64,000 nt of DNA from Papilionanthe hookeriana x Papilionanthe teres (Eukaryota; Streptophyta; Magnoliopsida; Asparagales; Orchidaceae): positions 72,933,306 through 72,997,305 of the forward strand of contig CM040426.1 in NCBI GenBank assembly GCA_022702705.1. Reading direction: 5' to 3'. The position numbers and the translations under genes are program-made. Positions within the stretch are counted from its first letter, which is position 1. Each line of letters begins with the position of its first letter. The notes below the pieces were generated by a model. The model made no database searches. It worked only from the letters and a program-made list of their open reading frames with translations, and was not told the DNA's origin. Shown one piece after another: positions 12,181 through 25,137 of the stretch.

Positions 12181-13341
12181 GGGTTGAATGGCCAGCATCA
12201 TTTGTGTGATGTATGTTTTGTGTATGTATTTGTATCATTTGCATGATAGTGCATGACTTGGATTGCATTCACATATGTTGGCATTGAAAATACTTTTTGA
12301 TGTTCATTTAGAATGCAAAAAAGGATTACATCAAGCATTTTGATGGCATTGAAAAGCACAAAGATTATTAGATTTCTTTTTTTTTTTACTGACATTATAT
12401 TAAATAGAACGAGTCTGCTGTCTATTAAACCAAGCTAAGTATAGCCAAAGAGTCCAACTTTTCATGATTTACTTTCTACAGCTAAAGTAGATTGGCATGA
12501 TAAGTAAGTACAGCAATTGTGAGCATACAAAACCGTACCTTTGGAGTTTATCAGCACCAAATATATGAACTTTTGTGGCTAAATTTGTCCTTCACATCAA
12601 AGTTAAAATTTCTTTCGCATGCAGCCCTTAAGCTGATTTGATGACAGAGCACTCGCTTACAATATGAGGAAATCAATGGTTTAGAAGAACTATTAGTTGG
12701 ATTAACCCCACCCTAGAAAATAATAATCAAACATAGCGTAAAACTAATCATATGATCCTTATTAGCTTTTTAATTTTCTTTTGAAACTTTTTCGTATTTA
12801 AATTTATTATCATTAGGACATGTTATCAATGAGAGGAATTCATGTCACTAATTTTCATTTGTTTAAATTTTTTAATGACTAAAAATCTCTCTCCCTCCCT
12901 CCCTCTTATAAATCAACATGATTTCTGCTTTAAAATTACATTATTCATATTTGAAGTATTTGTAAATTTAATTTTGAATTATAAAGCTCCATATTTTCGT
13001 CAATATTTCTTATAAATATAATGCTAAAATCAGTGCTGATACCAACTGTATTGCTAGTCGTCTGATTTTGACTTGAGTTACTTTCTGATCAGTTCAAAAT
13101 GATTGCTTTCGAATAGAGAAATTGACACAAACTGAGCCTATTAATTATTAATAAAAAGGGATAATTAGGAAGTGATCAGCCTAAACATCAATTTTCTTTT
13201 AATACTTTTCAAACACACTTTCCTTGAGCGTACACCACAACTTCCAAACTTACAAGGAACTTATTTTTGTAGAAATTAAAATTATATTTATATATATAGC
13301 ATCTATAAATATTAAAATTATATTTATAAGAAATTATTTTA

Positions 13342-13372
<31 letters not shown>

Positions 13373-14150
13373 TACACATATAGCATCTGGCTTTTTAAAT
13401 CAAGTTAAATTCAAATAAGCTATTAGATTATCATTTTTAAAAAGATTTTAGGATGCGAGGTCAGTGATTAAAAGAATAAGTGAAGTATAATAAGTTCTAC
13501 AGACATTTATTTAAGATTAATTATTTAATTTATAAAAATTATCTTTTAAAATATCATTACAATTAATTATGATGAAATGGCTTATAATTAAATTATCCAT
13601 TAGATTTTAATTATGCAGCTCAACTATATAGTATTCTCTTCATATTAAAGCAAATATTATATAAAGATAAATTTTAGGATAATAATTAGAGTAAAATAAA
13701 TTTTATCAAAAAGAATAATAAAAGCTTAAATTTTTTTTATTTATTCTTGTTGATGCACATTTCAAATACTCTATGCTTTCAATTAATTTAATTTATTTTG
13801 TCATTTGAGAGTGGGTATGAGTCTTCACAAACCTTGAGTTTCATATTTTGTCGAATCATTTTAGTCTGTACGGTCCTGTATTATTCGTGAATTTATACAA
13901 TTCAAATAATATTTTGTTAGACTAATGGAGAAAAGTGGAAAAGATAATAAATAAAAAAATTATATGGTAGATTGGCCGTTTTATACAAAATATATCTGAG
14001 ATTTATTATTGAAAATATATCTTCATGAGTGTCAAACGATTCATAAATGAGATAGACAGTGATAGATTAGAGTCCTCTTCTATAATTCATATTATCTTGA
14101 AAAATTTGTAAATTGACTTCAGTATAGAAGCTTGACAAATACAAGTGAGC
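12181..14150. other. AT-rich intergenic, no gene
   Basis: Nothing recognisable apart from a short (TA)n run with TACACA steps at 13342-13380. Confidence 0.45.
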
Positions 14151-14158
14151 TTAACGGT

Positions 14159-14668
14159 AGGGGTGTAAACGAGCCGAACACGAGCGAGCCCAGGCTCAGC
14201 TGGTATTCGGCTCGTTTATATTTCGAGCCTAGAACGCGTGTTTGTTTAGCGAGCCGAACACGAGCTGTTAATGAACAAAAAGTCGTTTTGACAACCCTAA
14301 TCATGTAACCATAACATGTTAAGAGTTAGAACAAGATTTAGGAATTATTGTTTACATTAAAAAATCATTTGAATCTAATTTAATAATTTTTATTCTATTT
14401 ACTTAATTAATAATTTTAATTGATTATAAATCTTTTAAAATTTTTAAAAATACAGCTCATCAATATATATGTATGTATGTATGTATGTATATAATTGATG
14501 AATACTATTTCAAGCCAAAACGAGCCGAACACGAATACTAACGAATAAATTTTTGTTCGTATTCGGCTCGTTAAGGCTTAGTTAAGAAGCCTTAACGAGC
14601 TGAACACGAGCTTCTTTATGAGTCAAACATGAACTATTCATGAACAACAAACCGTTTTGATAGCCCTA
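14159..14668. mobile_element. Non-autonomous hAT element with 8-bp TSD
   Basis: The 510-bp element begins TAGGGGTGTAAACGAGCCG and its other end, read on the minus strand, is TAGGGCTATCAAAACGG. Both sides carry the same 8-mer CTTAACGG (14151-14158 and 14669-14676), the TSD length of hAT transposons. Subterminal CGAGCCGAACACGAG motifs lie in both orientations. The interior is AT-rich with a (GTAT)n tract at 14470-14492 and has no transposase. Confidence 0.9.
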
Positions 14669-15451
14669 CTTAACGGAACAAGCTTGATGCATAAGCAAAA
14701 CTTAGCGGAGATGCTCTATAAATGCAAGCGAGCAAGGCAGAGAGCTTGTCTGGTTCTTTTCAGAAAATAATCCTTGTGAATAAGTTGCATGTTAACATGT
14801 ACCTTCGAAAGAAAAGGCCTTATAAATAGGCCCAAGAGGCCCATTTATGGTTGGCATCCTTAAGAGCTTATTTCAAGAAAATAATTCCAAGAAATTTACA
14901 TCAATAACTAATGAACATAATCATCATCAATCTTTAAATATTTTTACGAGCAGATCATTATTTTTAATTGTAAAAACTTGTACGAGTACCTCATTATTAT
15001 CTGCATAGGAATTAGACGGGGCTTATTGCTCAACGGCACTAATTTGTAATTATTTATTTTATATTTAGGCAACTGCAGCTTATTAAAGTACAGTTGGAAA
15101 ATAATATATTATTTAAAAAGTTACGAGAGTTGTTATAATTTTTTTTAAAAGATATGACTGTAGCTAGAAAGCTACCTCCGCACCTAGTCAAGAACAGTGT
15201 GAAAACGTTTATTTTAGCGATTTGAAAAAGTAGTTTTTTTTGAAAAAGATGCTAAAATATATGTGTGTTTTCAAAACACACTGCATCAAATAAGCTGCCC
15301 CAAACGGGGACATAATTAAATAGGCATCGGTTCTTAATTAAACTTAATTTTCCTCACAGCTAGGTTTGGGTGCAGGCAAGATTGTGTTGTCGATGTTATC
15401 ATATTGTACGACGAGCAGGGCTGTAAATAAACTGAAGAATTTGATATAAAA

Positions 15452-15520
<69 letters not shown>

Positions 15521-16080
15521 TCTAACTCATATTTTTTTAATAAATAACATGTTTAATGTTTTCTAATAATTTGATATATTATTTAAATAAATTTTAATTA
15601 ATTGGAATTTATTTGGACTAATATAACATATTAGTTAAATGAAATTTAATTAATTACAATTTATTTAAGTATATATTTAATAATAACATATTACAATTTA
15701 GTATTAATATGCATATAAATTTAATGTAATTTTTCTTAGTTTTTGTTTCAATGAACTAATTTTTTAGTATTTATTTATATTATTTGATCATAAGAAACCT
15801 ACTTATATTTTTTAATTATTTTATTTACTTGATAGAAACTATTTAGATGTTTAATCAATTGTTTATTTATTTAAATTTATCAAAGTATTTGTTAATCACT
15901 TTATATTAAAAAGAAGCTCTCCTTCAAAATTTTAGCTTATTTATTACTCTTATATGGAAAACTATTTACAAGTTAAAATATTAATTTTATATAAAGAATC
16001 ATAAGCTCCTTCAAAGAATTTAGCTTAATCAATTAAAATAAAAAGTCAAATACAAATTAGCCATCATCTTTAAAAAAATT
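14669..16080. other. AT-rich intergenic with MITE-like scraps
   Basis: No gene. Near 15291-15310, AAGCTGCCCCAAACGGGGAC looks like one end of a MITE whose partner end I could not find. From 15418 (GGGCTGTAAATAAAC) to about 16127 (GATTACAACCCC) there may be another decayed hAT element, but no TSD was found. Confidence 0.4.
15457..15516. repeat. (TA)n microsatellite, about 30 units
   Basis: Uninterrupted alternating TA/AT for about 60 bases. Confidence 0.98.
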
Positions 16081-16081
16081 T

Positions 16082-16290
16082 AAGCAAATCGAGTATGAAC
16101 AACTCGATAGAACGATTACAACCCCAAGGAGCGAATGTAGATAGATTTAGTAGTGTGTGTGTTCATTATGCATTGAAAGAAAATTTAAGCAAATCAAGTA
16201 TGAACAACTCGATAGAATGATTCCAACCCAAGGAGCGAACGTAGATAGATTTAGTGTTGTGTGTGTTCGTTATGTATTGAATGTAACAAA
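16082..16290 (+). repeat. 105-bp tandem duplication
   Basis: AAGCAAATCRAGTATGAACA begins at 16082 and again at 16187. The copies continue through GAGCGAAYGTAGATAGATTT and GTGTGTGTTC and differ at scattered sites. Confidence 0.85.
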
Positions 16291-16532
16291 CGCAACTTCA
16301 TGTTAGAGAGATGCATATCAACTGATGACTACATCTTATAAAAGGAGAATTATGCATCATTTATGGAGGATGTTGGTGGATCTCTTTAATGAAAGGGAAA
16401 TTAAGAAATATGAGTTTTCCTCTCATCTCATGAGGATATGTATAGTTGAAAGATTGAAATAATGAAAATGGATTATAAATATTAGAGGAAAATAATTACC
16501 AAATTTAAAGTTTATCAATCCAATTCCATTAA

Positions 16533-16691
16533 GATATAGTTGCAACTTTTTAAAATATGTTTGACTAATTGCATACATTGAAAAGTGATAAATATTGAAG
16601 GAATTGAGATAAAGATATAGTTGCCATTTTTTTAAAATAAGTTTGACTAATTATTTCTTTTGAAAAGTTATAAATATTGAAGGAATCGATT
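16533..16691 (+). repeat. 81-bp tandem duplication
   Basis: GATATAGTTGCMA begins at 16533 and 16614. Both copies continue through TTTAAAATAWGTTTGACTAA and ATAAATATTGAAGGAAT. Confidence 0.8.
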
Positions 16692-16999
16692 TGTAAATTT
16701 AGAAATAAGACTTAAAATCAATTTTCATCGTGATGACTTATGATGATTTGATCTAATATGTTATTAAAAAAGTTTAGCTAGAAGAGTTATCATTAGAACA
16801 ATCCAAGCATAAATAAAGCACTAATTTAAATCCAAGCACAAGTCAATCAAGCACAAATCTTAATGCAATCATTGAATTAGAGACTTCTGAATTAAATTTA
16901 AATTCAAAATAATCCAAATACAAATTTAAGTTAACTTTTGATTAAATTAATAATCTCATAAGAACGATCCAACAACGATGAAAATAATTTTAAAATATT

Positions 17000-17004
<5 letters not shown>

Positions 17005-17082
<78 letters not shown>
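17005..17082. repeat. (TA)n microsatellite, about 39 units
   Basis: Uninterrupted TA alternation for about 78 bases. Confidence 0.98.
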
Positions 17083-17086
<4 letters not shown>

Positions 17087-17289
17087 TTAGCCTAAGATAA
17101 CTAAATCCCGAGGCATTTAAGACATTTAAATATTAAAAATATGATCCTTATGAAAGGAGTCGGTAGAAGGCATCCAAATTACATTCTCAAAATTTAATTT
17201 CTCTATATGAAGTGCAACTATAATTGAAGTTAAAGTGAGCTTCTAAAGACCCCTAGATCTCTACTTTATAACCATTAATATAATTTAAT

Positions 17290-18020
17290 TGTCATCAATT
17301 GCTCAATTGTTGTTGCTCAAATGCTGTGTGGCCATCATCTCTTAACTATCATGTACCAACTATTGTCCACCAATCATAATTACAGAAGTATTGCCTCTTC
17401 ATCATAATCGTCTAACGGTGGTTTAAGGTTGTTGCTGATAGCAGGATTGATACTGGATTTTAACTCATTTTTAAAGATTTAAACGTTTTTCTCGAGGCTC
17501 AAGCTCTCTCCCTTTTCAAGAGAGGGGTAGAGCTCTATTTATAGAGTTCCGGGTGCAATTCTAAGAATATTAACCATTTCGATTGAATGGTTCAGAGAAC
17601 TTCTTTTGATCAGTTATTTGCTAGACATACGAGTGGCTTAATGATGTTGGGATTAAACGACCTTAGGCTTGTTGGATTTGTCTTGTTGAGACGCTTGATT
17701 CGTTAAAAAGCTTATCCAATTCGGCGTTCATTTGACATTCCAAATATGTATGGAAAGCTTCCAAAAACGGTTTAATGTCTTGATCAGAGTTTTATATGAC
17801 TCGGATTTGACCTATTTTTTTATAATTGGGTCCGCCTTGTCGAGCCAAGCAATTTGACTATAGTTTGCTGAATCAGACTTCCGGGTGACTTTTTATCAAA
17901 CTTTGAACATTTCTTGCTCAAAAAGATGCATCGAGATCCATGCCATGCTTTGAGATTCATGTTAGATGTTCAAAATTTGTTGATGATGTATCAAAGTCGA
18001 TGACCAACACACAATATTTT
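17290..18020 (-). mobile_element. Family X LTR-like repeat, copy 1
   Basis: Shares with the other family X copies, in order on the plus strand, CAAGCTCTCTCCC, the segment GCTCTATTTATAGAG (17531), GATTTGTCTTGTTGAGACGC, CAATTTGACTATAGTTTG, GTGACTTTTTATCAAA and GAGATCCATGCCATGCTTTG. On the minus strand the central segment reads as a TATA box (CTATAAATAGAG), so the element probably runs on that strand. The minus-strand start is then near TGTTGGTCATCG (about 18015). No coding capacity. Confidence 0.6.
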
Positions 18021-18429
18021 CAAGAAAGTGACGAGACAATTGAAGTAGCACAATTTAAAGTGGGCGATTCAGTTTGCAAATAGTTTGTACAATAACTTAC
18101 TCTTTTTTCTTTCAAAAAAAAAAAGAAATTATTTATACGTTCATAGTTATGCAACCATCATATCTTTAAATATATGATGATAAAAACGATTTTAATAAAA
18201 TATGTTATAAACCAAAAGTTCCGAAGGCAAAGCTTATAAATTAATATATTTTTTTCATATAAATATGCGATCAATCAGTGTGATGATCATAAGGATCAAT
18301 GAAATATTCACCAAAATCCATTTTTTTGAATTGATCCAGACGAATTAAATACTAATAAATCAATTTTTATTGAATTGATCAATCAGTGCTGTTTGTCATG
18401 AGGCTTAGATGGATGGGGTTTGATTCAAT

Positions 18430-19170
18430 TTAATTTAGTTTAGGTTTAGTAACTTTAAAAATTAGTTAAGGATTTTGACTAATTAATTTGATTTAATTAA
18501 TTTAATTTAAATCAAGAATTAGGTATTTGCATATATACCGCCTATTCCATATTTGATTGCACATTTAAGAAAATGGTACTTATGCAAATTTTCCATAATT
18601 TTATGAATTGCTATTTGTAATTCCAATAAATGTTTTAATTTTGGATGTCTTTTAAATCATATTTAATTTTAGTTTTTGAACTTTATGTTAGGGTATGATT
18701 TTATGTTCAAGTTTAGTTTTATTTTCTTAAATTCAGATTTTAATTGAACTTGTTTGTTTGCTTTATATTAATCTTAGATTCAATTTTAATTAGTTTATAA
18801 TTTAGTTTAAGTATGATTTTAAGTTAATTTAAATTGTTAGTGTAGCTTTATGTTGAGCTTTGCAATTTTAGATTAATTTAAAGTTGTGTTTCGCTTAAAT
18901 TTGATTTTTTTTAATTTTTTTTTATTTTAAGTCTTTTAGTATTGTTTTTTTAAGTTTTAAATTTTTATTATAATGAATTTGGGTTAAATTTTAACTTAGG
19001 TTTTAGATTTAATTTGCATTTAAATTTTGGTTCTAGTTTTGTTTTACTTTTATTTCAATTTTAACTTTATCTTGAACTTTAATTTATGATTTCATTTAAT
19101 TTGATTTTATTTTAATTTCAATTACATTTGTATTTTGAACTTTAATCAGTGATTTTCATTTTAACTTCTC
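18430..19170. repeat. T-rich, G-poor low-complexity tract
   Basis: Over 700 bases built from variations of TTTTAATTT, TTTAGTTT and TTGAACTTTAAT. No coding or transposon signature. Confidence 0.6.
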
Positions 19171-19912
19171 TTTTATTAAAAGAAAAACTCAATATTAGCC
19201 TAATATGAGTCTCATACCCGATGTACACTTTATGAACAAAAGAAAATGTGTCCAAAGAAGTTGTGAAGAAGTACAAAGTGAGAGGCCAAAAGAAGTCCTT
19301 TGTCTCTAAGGTCAAAGAGTCAATTCAGGCATTTTCACTCTGATGGGAACTCAAGTAAGGTCTCAAATGACTAGACTCTAACCAGCTCAATCAAACGTTA
19401 AAAGTCTGAAGTGAAACATACAAAACCACAAGGAGTGAATATGTATTTAGAATTATATCCGGGTATTGATTACAACACTATTCCTCTAGGAGATGAGCTA
19501 GGAAAATCCTAAGGCTAGATCCTAAACTCTAGAGAGAGGGGAATAAGATAGACAGGTTAGCTTATCCAAATTAAAAAAAAAAAACTACACAGAAGGAAAA
19601 GCATGCAGCGGCACCGGCTTCACCGAATCCTATCCAAACATTAAATAACAAGCAAGAAAATTAGCTTACTCAATTGTAGTATATAAATGAACTCGTTGAA
19701 TGCTATTATAGGAGACTAAAATGTGTTCCAACTTTGAACACATAGTATATGGAAATATAAGTAAATAATCTCAAAAAGTTGAAATTGATCTCTCATCCTT
19801 TGTGATATAAAAAAATAATAATTAAAAAAAATAACAAGAGCCAAAATTATTGCTAGAGAAAGGATAAGTAGGGCACTGAATAAGCAAAAGATCCATTCAA
19901 AAGGCCTCAAAT
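19170..19912. other. Intergenic, nothing recognised
   Basis: Moderately complex sequence without a recognisable domain or repeat boundary. Confidence 0.4.
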
Positions 19913-20411
19913 AGGGCTATTAACGTGTCGATTTTGAGCCGAAGTTCAGCTTGAATTGATTAAATTCGGAACGAAATCGGTTTGTCACTCGTTATGTTCC
20001 ATTTCAAGCTAGCTCGGCTTGAAATTGAATTGTGCTAGAACCAGCTCGAAATCAAACAAGTTGATTCAAATTTGAGTTATTTGGATTCGTTCCTGCTCTA
20101 CATCAGCTCGATCTATCTTAAAATCGAAACAAGATGGCTCCAATTGAATTATTTGGATTCGTTTCCGCTCAAAATCGGCTCGACGCTCGTTATATTTGAT
20201 TTTTTTCTGGATTATATATTATTCAAGTCAATCTCGTGCCAGCTCGATCTAGTTTATGTATGGCTCAAAATCGACTTGAAAAAAAAAATGATCCAAAGTT
20301 TTGGTTCATAGCTCAGCTCGTTTATTCCGATCCAATCTCAATCCGAGCTTAAATCTAAATCTAACTTTCGTTAGATTAACAATGTTCGAGTTAAATTCAC
20401 ATCCTCATTTC
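19913..20411. mobile_element. Decayed hAT-like element
   Basis: Begins TAGGGCTATTAACG and its far end, on the minus strand, reads TGAGGATGTGAATTTAAC. In between are repeated GCTCGAAATCGGCTCG-type motifs in both orientations, as in the hAT elements at 14.2 and 28.1 kb. I could not find a matching 8-bp TSD. Confidence 0.5.
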
Positions 20412-22996
20412 CATGGCCTGCATCAAGGATTAACATTTTAGCTATTTCCTTTAAATTTATTACTAATATTTGAGTTTCTTAAGATAATTTTTTCATGTTC
20501 TATAATACTAATGCCAGATGCATGCAGTGCATTAAGAAAAATAAAAATAAAAAAATAATTAAAAAAGTGAGAGTGGGCCCAATGATTGTCCAAATCTATG
20601 TAGTTGGCCTGGGCCTTGACTTTTCCTGCCTTCTCCATTCAGTATGTGTGGCGGATAAGCTTTATTTACATCAATTGGGCTATCTCTTACATTAAAATTA
20701 AATAAACAAATGCAATTTGGTGGGCCGTTTAGATAGGAAAAAAATAAAACCTTCTATCTCTTGGTGGGGGCCTTATTAGCGCATTAACTTTGTTCTTTTA
20801 TCTCTTTTGCCTTCATTTGGAATGCAAGCTAAGAACAGAGCATTATATATATATATTTAAAATTTAGTTGTCAACTTCTGTAATTAATAACAAGACAATG
20901 GAAAACTAAGATATGAAATCTTAACATATGCACCATAACTTTGCGAAGACATGCCAAAGCAGCATCTTAGGGTGCATATTATTGCAAATAGCAAAGCCTA
21001 ATTTAAATTCAAAAGTATAAAAAGAGAGAAGAAGAACAAGAAGAAGAACAGCAGAGCAACAAATCAGCATAAAAAGTATAAACTTTACATAAGTTTACTT
21101 AAATGACACTAACATCTCGTTCCTATTATTATAAATTTTATTATAACGTGATTATAAATAATTTTAATTTTGATGCAAATATAGTATGACATCTTAAGAG
21201 TATCTAAAATATAATAACATGTTCAAAATTATCTTAATGAAATAACTATTAGGTAATATATTTACACGTGTCACGGTAAATATACGAGTTACAGTTTTAT
21301 CATGACTTTTTATACTCGAGTGAGAATTTGAAAAAAGAACGAAAGAGCACGACTCATTTGTAAATAGCAAGTTTGGCTTGATCTGCATGTAATAAAAAAA
21401 AAGGTGAAAATTATGCTGAAATTTTATCCCAAAAATCCAAGTATGGATATTCCAAAAAAGTCCCATTTTTTATATATATTTTCTGCCAGACAGAATGAGC
21501 ATTTCAAATCTGACAATAAGGATTCTTAAATTTATTTAAAAGCAACAAAAATTTCTGTTACAGATGTACCTTTAAATGCCCTCTTTAGTTGCTGTGGGTT
21601 CTACGTAAACGAAGAGAAGTGACGGCTACCTTTACAGCACAGAGCAACGGCTACAGAGAAGCTACCAAAAGTATGATTGTCTGCTCGCAGCTGCTGCACT
21701 GAAATAAATGCTGAAACAATGACTGCACACATTGCAGAATGGCAATTTGGGCAGTAACTATCATGGGGTCGTCAGCACAGTCTCTTGACTCTTCTTACGT
21801 TCATGCCCCAAACGGTCAGGCTATAAATAATAATATATAATATTCAGTTTTTATTTGTAAATTATGTTATAAATATGTAGCATACTGAAATAAGCCTTTT
21901 TTCTTTCTTAAAAGTTAATAGTTTAAATTTCAGAATGATTGAACTTCCCTTCACATTTATGAACTAGTTCTTTTTTTATTATTATTGTTTAAAATAATGT
22001 GTTACATAGTGTTTCGTGTGGACGATATGTGAAATTCATTAAGTAGTAACTGGTGTCGTAGCGGATGAGATGAGGGCCTAATGGTGAAGCATTTACTTCA
22101 GTACCGATCAGTTTTATGCTCAAAGTTCACCGACCACAAAAATAATGATGTTGTTGCATATATACATTGATTGATACTGATGTTAGAAATCTTGCAGTAG
22201 TAGGAATGTCAGATGAATTATTATATTATTATTTTCGATTGTTTTTAATCGTCATATACATACCTGTAGTTACAAAATTTTTGAATTTTCTTTGCTTATG
22301 TTGATAAAATTTTTTACCTATGTTCAGGTATTTTTTTATGTAAAATTATTAATTCTTGATTGGATATTAAACTCCTAAATATCAAAATTCAAAAGTATAT
22401 AATTTGTAATTACAGACTTTAAGAATTTGTTATGAATTTTATATTTGTTAAAATTGATTGATCCTTTTTAAATATGCTCATCATCACGTGTAGATATTAT
22501 ATAAAAGTTCTTTTGTTCAAATTATTTATTTTTATATGAAACTTCTTAAAGTAAATGAAGTGCAAGAAAATTAGAAGTCATTTTTTTATAAAAAATGCCA
22601 AGAAAAAAAAAATCTGCCAATTAGAATTTTTTGCAGTACCTCAAAATTTTGAAGGCTTAAAGGCTTAGAAAAAAGTTCTGATGATGATGGAGAAAGTGTT
22701 GACACCATGTAGATCTAATGATATAGCTTTAGAATAAAACTTTCTATTTATTCAACACTTGAACTTATATTTTTTCATGTAATTCGATACATCCTTGATA
22801 AATATTTATAGTTAAATTAGTAAGATTAATAATGATATTAGTTGAACTCTTCATTTTTATTTATGAGTAATCAAAGTTTTTAGGAACTTATTCTCTATAA
22901 AAGAATAAACACTTCATATTTCATTGATGCATACTTAGATATTCAAATATTGCAAAAATCTAACTACATAATCATTAAGTCTTTCAAAAAGATATT
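20412..22996. other. Intergenic, no gene
   Basis: AT-rich. TGGGCC-type motifs cluster at 20575-20740, which can occur in promoters, but no coding frame follows within reach. Confidence 0.4.
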
Positions 22997-23753
22997 ATGG
23001 CCTAGTTGACACTGTTTCTTCTCATACAACTAATCTCTCTACTGTGCATTGGTTTAGGCCTTCTGAACCTTTTTTAAAGATTAATGTAGATCGATGTTGG
23101 AAGCCTAATTGTGCTAGTATTGGAGAGCTTTGCAGGAATAGTGTTGGTTCGGTTTTATGCTGGTTTTCTGCTAGCACTTGTGCTTTGAATCCGTTAGTTC
23201 TTTGAGGCTAACGCTCTTATTTTGGGCCTCTTGGTTGCAAAACTTAATGGTTGGAAATTTATTGTTTGTAAGACTGAATCTTTACTTTTATGGAGATCTT
23301 GTGTTTTGAATGTGGATATACATTGGAGCATCTCTTATCAGGTAAAGACTATTGCTGCTTTAGCTAAGGATTTGGTTGTTTGGTGGTCGCATACCAAGCG
23401 TAGTGGAAATATGGCGGCTCATTGGGCGGCTAAAGTTGGATTGTCTCGGCCTTCGGTTCATGTCACTTCTGTTTCTCCTCCGGATTTGCTTTTAATTGCT
23501 CGCAATGATTTGTATCTTTGATTTTGGAGGTTGGAGGTACATCAGATTTTTATTTTATGTGTGAGTTGTATTGTGGGTTTTAGTAGGACTTCCTCCTCCT
23601 TGGGACTGAGTTCCTTTAGGTTTTTTCTTCTTGTGTGTGTTGTATGGGGTGTGTAGCAGGAACTTTTCCCCTTTTTTGTATTCTCTTTTTTGATTTAACA
23701 CGTAAGGAGCATTCCGCTGCTCTTTTAACTAAAAAAAAATGGCATAGTTGACA
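22997..23753 (+). mobile_element. 5'-truncated LINE with target-site duplication
   Basis: A 727-bp insertion at 23012-23738 ends in a short poly(A) run and is bounded by 15-bp direct repeats, ATGGCCTAGTTGACA (22997-23011) and ATGGCATAGTTGACA (23739-23753), differing at one base. It holds the C-terminal RNase H-like domain and the 3' UTR of a plant LINE. Truncation at the 5' end, poly(A) and a long TSD are the normal outcome of target-primed reverse transcription. Confidence 0.92.
23041..23521 (+). pseudogene. LINE RNase H-like domain (RVT_3), one frameshift
   Basis: The first part (23041-23202) reads FLKINVDRCWKPN and GSVLCWFSASTCALNPLVL. After one extra T in the TTT at 23201-23203 the frame continues EANALILGLLVAKLNGW and ends in KRSGNMAAHWAAKVGL and a natural stop at 23519. 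This is the plant RNase H-like fold found at the end of LINE ORF2. The first acidic residue (in INVD) and the Glu of EANAL are kept; the usual ETDS is KTES, so the third acidic position has changed from Asp to Glu. Apart from the single-base insertion there are no stops, so decay is limited. It is only the tail of a polymerase and cannot mobilise itself. Confidence 0.85.
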
Positions 23754-24274
23754 TATAGTGACACCAATTTATTAATTGAAAAGTATGTTATCACATATTA
23801 TATGCTCGTTGTGGCATATGAATAAGCTAGCTTCCTTTCATATCTCTAGATGAATAAATACTATTACCCTTTAAAACTTGTACTATTTAAGTTTTTTGAA
23901 TGAAAAAGAAACACTTGCATCTTCTAAGATTAAAGAATTTTAGGCATTTTTTAATATAAGTAGAGAAAGATGCAATAAATATCAATATATGTTATTAATA
24001 TAAAAAAATTTCAAAATATTTTAGATAAATAAAAAGCTCTTACTCGTGAGCAATAATTACACTCAACAGTAAAATAAGGAGTTAAAACTATCATAGGAGA
24101 GTTACTCCTTATCAACATTACGAAGAGTTTTAATTATTGAAAGAATAGACTAACATGATATAAAGTTAGAGTACTAAATATTGAAGAAATGTAATTATAG
24201 AATTTAAAGAATGGGTTAAAAAGTTTATTTTTCATGATAAATATATATTGTTATGATGTGATCTAATATATTAT
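23754..24274. other. AT-rich intergenic
   Basis: No gene or element boundary seen. Confidence 0.4.
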
Positions 24275-24560
24275 CACTACAGGAGGAGAAAATACCAGCG
24301 TCGGATATTTGTGTAGGATTTTTCTGACGCAAATGTTAGCATTAGATTAGCGTTAGATAAGCGGCCAAACTAAAAATTATGATATTTGCGTCGGAATTAA
24401 CCTCTGATTTACGTCAGAAAATTTGTCGATATAAATATTTTGGAAGTGAAAAATATTATCTATGGATTTGCGATGAAATTTGGATCTAATTTGCATTGAA
24501 AAAAACATCGCAAATACTTTACTAGTTAGCGTCAAACAAGTTCAACACAAATTCAAAAGA
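24275..24560 (+). mobile_element. CACTA (En/Spm) transposon terminus
   Basis: Begins CACTACAGGAGGAGAAAATA, close to the CACTACAAGAAAA ends of plant CACTA elements. It is followed by subterminal repeats on both strands built from GCGTCGGA, TTTGCGTC, ACGCAAAT and TCTGACGCAAAT, as is usual for this superfamily. No convincing opposite end or transposase was found. Confidence 0.65.
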
Positions 24561-25137
24561 AATATGACGCAAATAACCTAATTTACTCATTCTGCGCACC
24601 TAAATTTCATTTTCCCTCTGCTCATCTCCCCCTCCCACTAGTCTCCCCCTTTAACCGAAGCCTCGTGCGCAACACCCCTTCCCTCTCCCTTTCCCTCTGC
24701 CTCCTCCTCATGGGTTCGCTGAAGTCGTCGCAATACAATCTCCACTAGAGCTAGCTGGGAAGGTAAACTACATGGCCTATGTACAGAGACCGCCAAGACT
24801 CTAGTAGTTCTCTTTGTTCTGCTCTGCTCCAACCAGAATATATTGAGGATGGTGTGTATTATACTTTAACTATGTATATACCTAATTTTGGGTAAGTAAT
24901 TCAAGTATTGGGTTTAAGGTAAAGCTCCTAACTTTTTTTTTTTTTGATGTTATAGATCTTGTGGATAACACGAGAGAGAGTTCGGGAAAAAACTTGAATT
25001 ATTAAGGTAAAACATAGGGTTAAAGGCTTTCATTTTAGTAGATCTAAAGCTATATACAATTAATACAATTTTAGTAGTATTGGATCTAATGGCGCGGTTA
25101 TAGCAATGGATGAGATCAAGTCATTAAAAGAAATGAA
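24561..25137. other. Possible CACTA interior, no gene
   Basis: A C-rich stretch (24600-24740) is followed by AT-rich sequence. The 64-codon minus-strand frame here is not recognised. Confidence 0.35.

Noticed and set aside
15418..16127. Possible hAT element between GGGCTGTAAATAAAC and GATTACAACCCC
   Set aside because: End similarity is short and no 8-bp TSD was found; noted only as a candidate.
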